From: a virus
DNA: 64,000 nucleotides
Direction: 5' to 3' (one strand)
Virus record (IMG/VR): IMGVR_UViG_3300012017_000779
Span: 1-64,000 of that record
Shown: piece after piece, positions 6,725-14,452 of the stretch
Numbering within the stretch: position 1 is the first letter of the stretch
Layout: the number at the start of each line of letters is the position of its first letter
Translations under genes and position numbers: made by a program
Notes under the pieces: model-generated
Seen by the model: only the letters and a program-made list of their open reading frames with translations
What the model was told of the DNA's origin: nothing
Databases searched by the model: none

Positions 6725-7894
6725 ATGAGTCAAGTACAATTAAATGTTGAAGAATTAAAAGGATTTATTAAGCACATGGTTAACAATAACCAACATATTC
6801 AAAAGGAAGGTAAGGTTCCTGTAGCTATTAATATTGAAGGAGATGCAGGTCTTGGTAAAACTTCTGCTATTATGCAGTTAGGTAAAGAACTTGATATGCA
6901 AGTAGTAAAACTTAATCTATCTCAGTTAGAAGAATTAGGTGACTTAGTTGGTTTTCCTGTAAAAGAATTTGAAATAACAAATGCTGAAGGTAAAACTACC
7001 TGGATTAATGAATCTCAAATAAATGCAGCTACTGCAAAAGGTTATAAAGTATCAGGAAAAAGAATGTCTCATGCTGCTCCTGAGTGGATTCAAGGGAAAG
7101 GTGAAGGTGGTTTCTTGGTATTAGATGATTATACTAGAGCTGACCATAGATTCATGCAAGCTACCATGGAGATCTTAGATAGACAAGAATATGTTTCTTG
7201 GAAACTTCCTAAGAACTGGCATGTAATCTTAACTACTAATCCAGACAATGGTGACTATAATGTTACTAGTCTTGATGTAGCTCAGAAAACAAGATTTATC
7301 TCATGTGAGCTTAAGTATGATGTAAAAGTATGGGCTAAGTGGGCTGAGACCGCAAATATTGATGGTAGATGTATAAATTTTATGTTAATGCATCCTGAAT
7401 TAGTCACACAAAAGATTAATCCAAGATCAGTAACTACATTCTTTAATGCTATTAGTTCTATTTCTAAGTTTGAAAATGACTTACCTTTAATCCAAATGAT
7501 TGGTGAAGGTTCAGTTGGTCCAGACTTTAGTTCTATGTTTACTATGTTTATTAATAATAAATTAGATAAGATTATTTCTCCGGAAGATATCTTGACTAAA
7601 GATGAAGCATATGTAATGGGAGCATTAGATGCTTCTGTAGGTAAAGATGATGATTTTAGAGCAGACTTATCTAGTATTATTGCTACCAGAGTAATAAATT
7701 ATTCTTTGGTTTATTCTGAAAAGAATACAATTACAGATGCATTTACTAATAGATTAATTAAACTTACTACAGATTGTAATGCATTTACTGATGACCTTAG
7801 ATATTATATGATTAAGGAAATTGTAAATGGCAATAAACTTAAGTTTAGTAAGTTGATGATGAACAGTGATGTTGTTAAAATGGCTGTAAAATAA
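6725..7894 (+). CDS. MoxR-like AAA+ ATPase
   Basis: 389 residues. Walker A is G39-D-A-G-L-G-K45-T46; Walker B is FLVLDDYTRA (about 130-140), with Asp-Asp where Asp-Glu is usual; sensor 1 is in LTTNPDNG. QKTRF carries the arginine-finger region and INPRSVTTFFNAI the sensor 2 helix. This is the MoxR/CobS-type clade that acts with VWA partners, here the product of the preceding gene. A hairpin follows the stop. The two genes form a self-contained ATP-driven module inside the replication block. Confidence 0.82.
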   Translation: MSQVQLNVEELKGFIKHMVNNNQHIQKEGKVPVAINIEGDAGLGKTSAIMQLGKELDMQVVKLNLSQLEELGDLVGFPVKEFEITNAEGKTTWINESQINAATAKGYKVSGKRMSHAAPEWIQGKGEGGFLVLDDYTRADHRFMQATMEILDRQEYVSWKLPKNWHVILTTNPDNGDYNVTSLDVAQKTRFISCELKYDVKVWAKWAETANIDGRCINFMLMHPELVTQKINPRSVTTFFNAISSISKFENDLPLIQMIGEGSVGPDFSSMFTMFINNKLDKIISPEDILTKDEAYVMGALDASVGKDDDFRADLSSIIATRVINYSLVYSEKNTITDAFTNRLIKLTTDCNAFTDDLRYYMIKEIVNGNKLKFSKLMMNSDVVKMAVK

Positions 7895-7910
7895 ATTAAT
7901 TATTAATCAT

Positions 7911-7938
7911 AATAAGGGAGGGTAAAACTTCCCTTATT
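7911..7938 (+). terminator. Hairpin after the MoxR-like gene, probable terminator or attenuator
   Basis: AATAAGGGA (7911-7919) pairs perfectly with TCCCTTATT (7930-7938). The following tract is TTTAATAT rather than a pure T run, so termination may be partial. Confidence 0.6.
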
Positions 7939-7952
7939 TAATATAAAACAAA

Positions 7953-9227
7953 ATGGCATATTTATATTTAAATTTTGACTACACATATTCAGATACAACA
8001 TTAAATAATGTTGATGTAAGAATTGAAACTACAAATTATTTTGACCCGAGTACTGATGCTTTTAATATTGTTAAAAATGAATATATTCCTATGAAAGGAG
8101 ATAAGCTTTATTTTTTACCGGGGGTTAATATTCCTAGAATAAAACTTAAAGATTTGGCTACTAAATTTGGTATCCGTACAGTAAGAGATATAAATGAAGC
8201 AACTATAATATTTGGTTCATCAAAAACAAAAGATAAAATGACAGGTTCTTCATGGAAATATAAAATTCCAACAACTCTTGTACAATTATTTTTTGAAACA
8301 TATAAAAATGATATGGATGATTATCAATTCAGTAAAATAGATAATGCATTAGAATTTTATACAGAAGAATATATTTTAACTGATTGGTCTACTGCAAGAA
8401 ATTTTACAGATACTGATTGTCCACAATTTAATAGTTATTCTTTACAACCAGCATACATAGATTATGTAAATAACAAAAAAAGTAGTTCTGAATATGTTTA
8501 TGATATAACTACAGATTATTTAAATCTTTTTAAAAGTATTCAAGGAAAAGAAATTATAGATGAATCTTGTTTATTAGATCAACTTAATGGTGATGATGCT
8601 ATTATAATTGATGCTGATATGTTTACACAATTATCTACAATGTTTAATAGTTCAGATGATGATAATCATATTCTTGCTATGGAGATATTAGCTAATTCTA
8701 AGTATAAAGAAAGTTTATTATATATTGAAATGTTATTTAAAGATTATTCATATAAAATAGGAAATTGTCATACTAAAAATCATGTTAATTTTAAATCTTT
8801 ATTAAGTTATTTAGGTAAAGCTAATAGATATATTGACACTAGTTTAGATAATATAATGGAATCTTTGATATCTAAAAAAGTTTTAACTAAGGATAAAGTA
8901 GATATATTACTTTATAACTATGGTGATGAAATAAAAAATAGAGGAGACTCAAATTACTTTAAAGTGCAGACAATAACAGTAAATGAAGATACTCTAAGTT
9001 TATTAAATGAAAATTATAATTATAAAGTTATTAAAGACTATGAGCCTTTAATTGTTGAAAACTTAGAAGAAGAAGAATTAGATGAAGTTATAGAAGATGA
9101 ATTAATAACTGAAATTGTTAATGAACCTATAGAAATTGAAATAATAATTGAAGAGGAAAAAGAATTAGAAATATTAACAGAATCTAAAGCAGAAAATAAT
9201 GAATCTACAGATATCGACTGGTTCTAG
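7953..9227 (+). CDS. Conserved-looking phage protein of unknown function
   Basis: 424 residues. Begins MAYLYLNFDYTYSD and contains WSTARNFTDTD-type segments; no catalytic motif was recognised. The last 85 residues are extremely acidic (EELDEVIEDEL, EIEIIIEEEKELE) and end STDIDWF, which resembles the acidic, aromatic-ended tails of SSB proteins. It lies between the MoxR module and a PD-(D/E)XK nuclease and overlaps the latter by 29 bases, so a role in replication or recombination is plausible by context only. It ends with TAG. Confidence 0.6.
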   Translation: MAYLYLNFDYTYSDTTLNNVDVRIETTNYFDPSTDAFNIVKNEYIPMKGDKLYFLPGVNIPRIKLKDLATKFGIRTVRDINEATIIFGSSKTKDKMTGSSWKYKIPTTLVQLFFETYKNDMDDYQFSKIDNALEFYTEEYILTDWSTARNFTDTDCPQFNSYSLQPAYIDYVNNKKSSSEYVYDITTDYLNLFKSIQGKEIIDESCLLDQLNGDDAIIIDADMFTQLSTMFNSSDDDNHILAMEILANSKYKESLLYIEMLFKDYSYKIGNCHTKNHVNFKSLLSYLGKANRYIDTSLDNIMESLISKKVLTKDKVDILLYNYGDEIKNRGDSNYFKVQTITVNEDTLSLLNENYNYKVIKDYEPLIVENLEEEELDEVIEDELITEIVNEPIEIEIIIEEEKELEILTESKAENNESTDIDWF

Positions 9228-10209
9228 TGAACTAGATAATTTTTATAAAAAAGAATTTAATTTTAGTTATAGCAGTATAAATAAATTATTATTTTCACCA
9301 AGGATGTTTTACAATCATTATGTTTTAAATCAGAAAGAAGACAGTACAGACTCTCACCTAGTAATAGGAAGGGTCTTACACTGTCTATTATTAGAGCCTG
9401 CAAATTTTGATAATCAGTTTGCAGTAATGACTAGTAAGATTCCAAGTGAAAACAATAAAAAAATAATTGATAATATTTTTAAAAATTATTTGGTAAATCA
9501 AAATAATATACTAACTTTGGAAGACTATTCCAAAGAGATACTTACACATTTACTTACAATCAACTTACATCAATCTTTAAAAACAGATCAACAAAGACTT
9601 GATAAAATTCTTACTGATGAAAACAATGAGTATTTTGAATTTTTAAAACTAAGCTTAGGAAAAACAGTAATTGATCAAATAATTTTAGATAACTGTAAAA
9701 AAAGTTTAGATGTTATAAAAGCTAATGATGATGTTAGAGCTTTATTACAACTTGATAAAATTCAAGAAGATGATGAGATAGAAGTATACAATGAATTAAT
9801 TGTATCTATGTCTGATAAAAATTTACCATTTGGTTTCAAAGGAGTTTTAGATAATGTTGTTGTTGATCATAACTCAAAAACTTTATTTATTAATGACTTA
9901 AAGACATCAGGTAAGTCTATACAAGATTTTCCAGAATCTGTTGACTATTACAAGTATTGGATACAAGGTACCATATATGTAATGTTAGCTTCTGAAAAGT
10001 TTTTAAAAGACAAACAAGATTGGAATGTTCAACTTACATTTATTGTAATTGACAAGTACAATCAAGTTTACCCATATCAAGTGTCTTCAGAAAGTCTAAG
10101 CAAATGGAAAATTGATTTTGAAAAAATAGTAACACAGATTAGATGGCACTATGATAACAAACAATATGATCTTCCATATGATTTAGCATTAGGTAATGTA
10201 AAATTATAA
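9199..10209 (+). CDS. PD-(D/E)XK superfamily exonuclease (Cas4/RecB-like)
   Basis: 336 residues. FSYSSINKLLFSPRMFYNHY followed by GRVLHCLLLEP gives the N-terminal helix and conserved histidine of phage RecB/Cas4-like exonucleases. D218 (GVLDNVV) and D233-L-K235 (INDLKTSGKS) form the D...DxK metal core, and the following YKYWIQGTIY supplies the motif with the conserved glutamine. It probably resects DNA ends for the annealing system (Sak4-like protein and SSB). The chosen start lies inside the previous gene; the conserved FSYSS region begins at about residue 21, so a start slightly further downstream cannot be excluded. Confidence 0.78.
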   Translation: MNLQISTGSSELDNFYKKEFNFSYSSINKLLFSPRMFYNHYVLNQKEDSTDSHLVIGRVLHCLLLEPANFDNQFAVMTSKIPSENNKKIIDNIFKNYLVNQNNILTLEDYSKEILTHLLTINLHQSLKTDQQRLDKILTDENNEYFEFLKLSLGKTVIDQIILDNCKKSLDVIKANDDVRALLQLDKIQEDDEIEVYNELIVSMSDKNLPFGFKGVLDNVVVDHNSKTLFINDLKTSGKSIQDFPESVDYYKYWIQGTIYVMLASEKFLKDKQDWNVQLTFIVIDKYNQVYPYQVSSESLSKWKIDFEKIVTQIRWHYDNKQYDLPYDLALGNVKL

Positions 10210-10212
10210 TAT

Positions 10213-10776
10213 ATGGCAATAAAGGCAATTTACAAAAAGTATTTCCAAAAATCTAAGATATTTATATATCCATTATTAGATATCAAAAGAGGAACTTTTA
10301 TTATTCCAAATGAAACTTATGTTAATTTGAATGATACTCACTCTTATAAAGATATGAAACTAATATGCTTATATGAAATGTCTGATACTAAAAATATGAA
10401 TTTAAACAAAGAAAAATTATTAAAACATAATAGACTAGTTGAACATATTGAATTAGACAATGATTCTAATTTATTTATATTTGATTTTTCAGATCTAATA
10501 GATGATTGGAAAAAATTTATAGATGGAAAATATAGTAAACTAGATGAAAAATTAAAACGTAAAATTTTAAATTATTTTGATAAAAATTCAGGAAACTATG
10601 CATATATTAAAAGTTATTTGTATCCAGAAAATTTTTTTAATGATTATGCTATATTATTAAATGTAGATAATGAAATGTTAGAAACAGTAGGAGAATTATG
10701 TGATAAACCTGATTTAGAAAAAGAAACTTTAACAATTTTAATAAATAATGTAACAGAATTAAAAGTTTTAAAATAA
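10213..10776 (+). CDS. Hypothetical phage protein
   Basis: 187 residues beginning MAIKAIYKKYFQKSKIFIYP, with YPLLDIKRG and a helical, acidic C-terminal half. No motif is recognised. It starts three bases after the nuclease gene, so it is operonic with it. The mixed beta N terminus and the KSYLYPENFFNDYAILL segment look like a folded globular protein. Confidence 0.65.
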   Translation: MAIKAIYKKYFQKSKIFIYPLLDIKRGTFIIPNETYVNLNDTHSYKDMKLICLYEMSDTKNMNLNKEKLLKHNRLVEHIELDNDSNLFIFDFSDLIDDWKKFIDGKYSKLDEKLKRKILNYFDKNSGNYAYIKSYLYPENFFNDYAILLNVDNEMLETVGELCDKPDLEKETLTILINNVTELKVLK

Positions 10777-10806
10777 TTTATATTAACTTTATAAAAAATT
10801 AAAAAA

Positions 10807-11205
10807 ATGACAGAAAAAACAATGATGTTAGTCCAATCAACTTGGCAAGAGAAACAAACATTTAGAATGATCCCAATAGCTGATTCATGTCCTTATGTTG
10901 AATGTATTATGGATCCAGAAACAAAAGTATTTGTAGTGATTTCTAAAATTACTAAACAAAGTTTACATATGTTACCAAGAATGGATGACAATGGAGACCC
11001 TATGTTTACTAAAAGTACAAGACCAAATGGTAGACAAATTAAAGAAGAACGTCACAAAATTGAAGTATTTCAAGAATTTTATATTGAAGACAAAATAGCA
11101 ATTAAAGATTTAATACATCTTTTTGCTGTTAATGCTAAAACATTTGATTATGAAGCATTTATGATTAAAACTGAAGTAGAAGATTTACCTGTAGCAGGAG
11201 TTTAA
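10807..11205 (+). CDS. Hypothetical phage protein upstream of DNA polymerase
   Basis: 132 residues. The N-terminal part is beta-rich (FRMIPIADSCPYVECIMDP, VFVVISKITKQ) and the rest is charged. No family is recognised. The gene is bounded by an A-rich leader of 30 bases and by an intrinsic terminator, so it ends a transcription unit just before the polymerase gene. Confidence 0.65.
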   Translation: MTEKTMMLVQSTWQEKQTFRMIPIADSCPYVECIMDPETKVFVVISKITKQSLHMLPRMDDNGDPMFTKSTRPNGRQIKEERHKIEVFQEFYIEDKIAIKDLIHLFAVNAKTFDYEAFMIKTEVEDLPVAGV

Positions 11206-11222
11206 ATTAAAAAACTAAAGTG

Positions 11223-11253
11223 AAGGGTGGATATTATTGTTCACCCTTTTTTT
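11223..11253 (+). terminator. Intrinsic terminator upstream of the DNA polymerase gene
   Basis: AAGGGTG (11223-11229) pairs with CACCCTT (11242-11248), with one adjacent G-T pair, and is followed by a T run to 11253. The polymerase therefore probably has its own promoter in the gap to 11293, but I see no clear promoter motif there. Confidence 0.8.
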
Positions 11254-11293
11254 ATTATCTAAATGGGGAAACAGCTTAACTGAATAATAGCCT

Positions 11294-13192
11294 ATGAGAA
11301 CACATTATGTGATGGATTATGAAACATTATCCAATTGTTTTTTAGCAGTGTTTGAAAGTATAAAATCAGAAGATAGACACATATTTGTATGTCATGAATC
11401 TAGAAATGATATATTATCTTTACTTACTTTTCTATGTAAAAACATAGAACAAAATGAATGGCATGTTAGTTTTAATGGTCTTGGTTTTGACAGTCAGATT
11501 ACTGAGTATATATTAAGAAATTCTAGTACTTTATTATTCATGACTGGAGAAGAAATTGCAGAGTTTGTGTATGAAAAAGCACAAAATGTAATTTACAAAC
11601 AAAACAACAAAGAATTCTTAGAGTTTAGTCAAAAAGATTTGCAAATTAAACAAGTTGATGTTTTTAAATTAAATCATTGGGATAATCCAGCAAAAAGAAG
11701 TTCATTGAAATGGATACAGTATACTATGGATTGGTTAAACATAAAAGATATGCCAATACACCATTCTAGTAGTATCACAGAAGACCAAATAGAAAGTATA
11801 ATAAGTTACTGTATAAATGATGTTAAGTCTACAAAAGCCATAATGCATTTAAGTAAAGAACAGATTGCTCTTAGAAAAACTTTAACTGAAGAATATAATA
11901 TTAATTTATTTAGTGCTTCAGAACCAAGGATATCTAAAGAGTTGTTTTTGCATTTCTTACATAAGCATACTGGTATACCAAAATGGGAACTTAAAAATAT
12001 GAGAACTAGTAGACCAAGTATAGTTGTTAAAGATATTATACTACCTTATATAAAGTTTAAGACAGCAAGTTTCCAAAATCTTCTTAGAAAATTCCAGGAC
12101 GTAGTTTTATATCCAGGAGAAACTAAAGGAGGATTTAAATACTCTGTTAACTATAAAGGTGTTAAAACTGATTTTGGTTTAGGTGGTGTTCACGGTGCTA
12201 GAACTAGTAAAGTATATAATTCTACTGAAGATACTGTAATTATGACATCAGATGTTACTAGTTTCTATCCAAATTTAGCAATTAGAAACAAATGGTCTCC
12301 TGCTCATTTACCAAGAGAAGAATTTTGTAACCTGTATGAATGGTTCTTTGAAGAAAGAAAAAAGATTCCTAAAAAAGATCCTAAAAATTATGTATATAAG
12401 ATTATATTAAACTCTACTTATGGGCTTAGTAATGATGCTAATAGTTTTCTATATGATCCTGAGTTTACTATGAGGATTACTATTAATGGTCAGCTTAGTC
12501 TTACTATGTTATATGAGATGATATGTGAAGGGATTCCCGAAGCTATTCCTATAATGCAAAATACTGATGGTTTAGAAACTATAATACCAAAAGATAAAGT
12601 AGATAAGTATAAGGAAATATGTGCTGAATGGGAAAAAATAACAATGCTAGAACTGGAGCATGATACTTATACTAAAATTGTTTTAGGTGATGTAAATAAT
12701 TATATAGCAGTTACAGCAGATGGTAAGTCTAAATGTAAAGGTAGATTTGAGTTTAAAGATTTAGCTCTTCATAAAAATAAAAGTTTCTTAATTATACCAA
12801 TAGCTCTTCATGAGTTCTTTGTAAATGGTGTTGAACCTATAGATACAATTAAAGCTAACAAAAACATATTTGATTTTTGTGGTGGTGTAAAAATAAAAGG
12901 AGATTGGAATTTTTGGGAACATGTGATTAAAGATGGAGACTACAGTGTAAATGAAATACAACACACTATTAGATATTATATGTCTAATGGGGGAAGTAAG
13001 ATTGTTAAGAAAAATAATACAGACAATAGAGAAATACAAATAGAAGCTGGAAAGTGGATGCAGAGTATCTTTATAAATTATGAAGAAAAAGAATTTTCTG
13101 AATATGATATTAATTATGATTATTACATACAAAAAGTAAAAAAAGAAATAGAAGGGCTTATGCCTAATAGAAACCAATTAAGTTTATTTTAA
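11294..13192 (+). CDS. Family B DNA polymerase with 3'-5' exonuclease and clamp-binding tail
   Basis: 632 residues. Exonuclease: D8-Y-E10 (Exo I), FNGLGFDSQ (Exo II) and YCINDVKST (Exo III). Polymerase: motif A around D320 (SDVTSFYPN), motif B K369 with N373 in KIILNSTYG, and motif C N423-T-D425-G, where the usual first Asp of DTD is Asn while the catalytic second Asp is kept. Motifs A and B are only 49 residues apart, so the fingers are compact and there is no phi29-style TPR insertion between them. The last five residues, QLSLF, are a textbook bacterial sliding-clamp (DnaN) binding motif, suggesting that the polymerase uses the host clamp. It replicates the phage genome together with the primase-like protein and SSB. 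The next gene starts one base after the stop. Confidence 0.9.
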   Translation: MRTHYVMDYETLSNCFLAVFESIKSEDRHIFVCHESRNDILSLLTFLCKNIEQNEWHVSFNGLGFDSQITEYILRNSSTLLFMTGEEIAEFVYEKAQNVIYKQNNKEFLEFSQKDLQIKQVDVFKLNHWDNPAKRSSLKWIQYTMDWLNIKDMPIHHSSSITEDQIESIISYCINDVKSTKAIMHLSKEQIALRKTLTEEYNINLFSASEPRISKELFLHFLHKHTGIPKWELKNMRTSRPSIVVKDIILPYIKFKTASFQNLLRKFQDVVLYPGETKGGFKYSVNYKGVKTDFGLGGVHGARTSKVYNSTEDTVIMTSDVTSFYPNLAIRNKWSPAHLPREEFCNLYEWFFEERKKIPKKDPKNYVYKIILNSTYGLSNDANSFLYDPEFTMRITINGQLSLTMLYEMICEGIPEAIPIMQNTDGLETIIPKDKVDKYKEICAEWEKITMLELEHDTYTKIVLGDVNNYIAVTADGKSKCKGRFEFKDLALHKNKSFLIIPIALHEFFVNGVEPIDTIKANKNIFDFCGGVKIKGDWNFWEHVIKDGDYSVNEIQHTIRYYMSNGGSKIVKKNNTDNREIQIEAGKWMQSIFINYEEKEFSEYDINYDYYIQKVKKEIEGLMPNRNQLSLF

Positions 13193-13193
13193 T

Positions 13194-14405
13194 ATGCCAA
13201 AGAAAATTAAAGATTGCACATGGGATTACCTAACAGGAATTCCTTTACCGGTACATGCTGATACATATACAGTTATAAGTCATGAAAATGTGATGGATTA
13301 CTCAAAAACAGCATTAATTAATGCAGGTTTTACAATTGAAAGAGAAGAATATAGAGCAACTGCTGATGGGCAGATTGCTCAGGGAGTTTTTAGATTACAC
13401 TATGGAACTGACCAAGAATTATCAATGATGTTTGCATGGACTAATAGTTATAATAAGCAAGTAAGATTTAAATGTGGTGTTGGTGCTTATATAAATACTA
13501 ACGGAACTGTGATGGTATGTGGGGACATGGGTAACTGGGCAAGAAAACATACAGGAACAGCTGACACAGAAACAATAGCTACAATTACTGAACAAGTAAC
13601 TAATGCTCACATGTATTATAATCAATTAGTATCTGATAAAAATGTTATGCAAACCATTAGCATGACTAAAAGAAAACAAGCACAATTATTGGGAATATTA
13701 TTTGCTGAGTATCAAATACTTACTACTGAACAAGCTAGTATAGTGAGACAACAGATGGATAAACCAAGTTATGTGTTTGCAGATAACAATAGTTTATGGG
13801 CATTCTATAACTATGTTACTTTAGCATTACAGCAGTCACATCCTAAAACATGGATGGAAGATCAAAGAATATTACATTATTTTATTAATTCTGTAAATAA
13901 TTTTCCAGTGAGCAGTCAACCTGCACAGGTTCCTGTAGAAGAAGTTATAGTTACTGAAGACATAATAAATACAATTGATCCTAATCAGATTAGTTTGTTA
14001 GATCAGATTGCTGACATGGAAGCTGATATGATGGATGAAGATGTTAGATATGCTGCAAATGATGAAGAAGAAATCTATAATGAAATAGAAGTAGAAGAAC
14101 TTACTATAGAACAACCTGAAGAATCTATATTGCAATATACCGATAAAGATGGTAATACATTTGAGTCTATAGAATTTCATAATGCAGTTGTAGAACCTTC
14201 ATTAGAAATTCATAAGCAATTTGAAAATGATATGGAAAAAGATATGTCTGAAGAAGAGAAAGAAAATCTACAAAACTCTGCAGATTTAAATTTGTTGGAT
14301 GAAAATCCTAACAAAACAAAAACTTTAGATTCAGATTTTGATTTAGATTTTATAGTTACTGAAGATAATACAAATAAAGAAGAAGATTTATCTGACTTTT
14401 TCTAA
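13194..14405 (+). CDS. DUF932-like phage protein
   Basis: 403 residues. The N-terminal 230 residues (YTVISHENVMDYSK, FAWTNSYNKQVRFKCGVGAY, GDMGNWARKHTG) resemble DUF932, a phage/plasmid family of unknown function often encoded near recombination genes. The remainder is disordered and strongly acidic and ends EEDLSDFF, again similar to an SSB-type recruiting tail. It is the last gene of the plus-strand block, directly downstream of the polymerase, so a replication-accessory role is inferred. The family call is moderate. Confidence 0.55.
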   Translation: MPKKIKDCTWDYLTGIPLPVHADTYTVISHENVMDYSKTALINAGFTIEREEYRATADGQIAQGVFRLHYGTDQELSMMFAWTNSYNKQVRFKCGVGAYINTNGTVMVCGDMGNWARKHTGTADTETIATITEQVTNAHMYYNQLVSDKNVMQTISMTKRKQAQLLGILFAEYQILTTEQASIVRQQMDKPSYVFADNNSLWAFYNYVTLALQQSHPKTWMEDQRILHYFINSVNNFPVSSQPAQVPVEEVIVTEDIINTIDPNQISLLDQIADMEADMMDEDVRYAANDEEEIYNEIEVEELTIEQPEESILQYTDKDGNTFESIEFHNAVVEPSLEIHKQFENDMEKDMSEEEKENLQNSADLNLLDENPNKTKTLDSDFDLDFIVTEDNTNKEEDLSDFF

Positions 14406-14418
14406 GTAAAAATAAATT

Positions 14419-14452
14419 AAGGGAGAAACATTATGTTTTTCCCTTTTTTTTT
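14419..14452. terminator. Shared terminator between convergent early and late blocks
   Basis: AAGGGAGAAAC (14419-14429) pairs with GTTTTTCCCTT (14435-14445), including one G-T pair, with a five-base loop. A run of T to 14452 serves the plus strand; on the minus strand an A/T-rich tract with TTTATTTTTAC follows. The stop of the 1159-codon minus gene lies within the T run (14451-14453), so the hairpin directly abuts both blocks. Confidence 0.8.

Noticed and set aside
11254-11293. Promoter or riboswitch before the DNA polymerase gene
   Set aside because: The 40-base gap contains GGGGAAACAGC but no recognisable promoter boxes or conserved aptamer structure.
12551-12570. Inactive DNA polymerase because motif C reads NTDG
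   Set aside because: The second, catalytic Asp is retained and motifs A, B and the exonuclease residues are intact; the gene is more likely an active variant.
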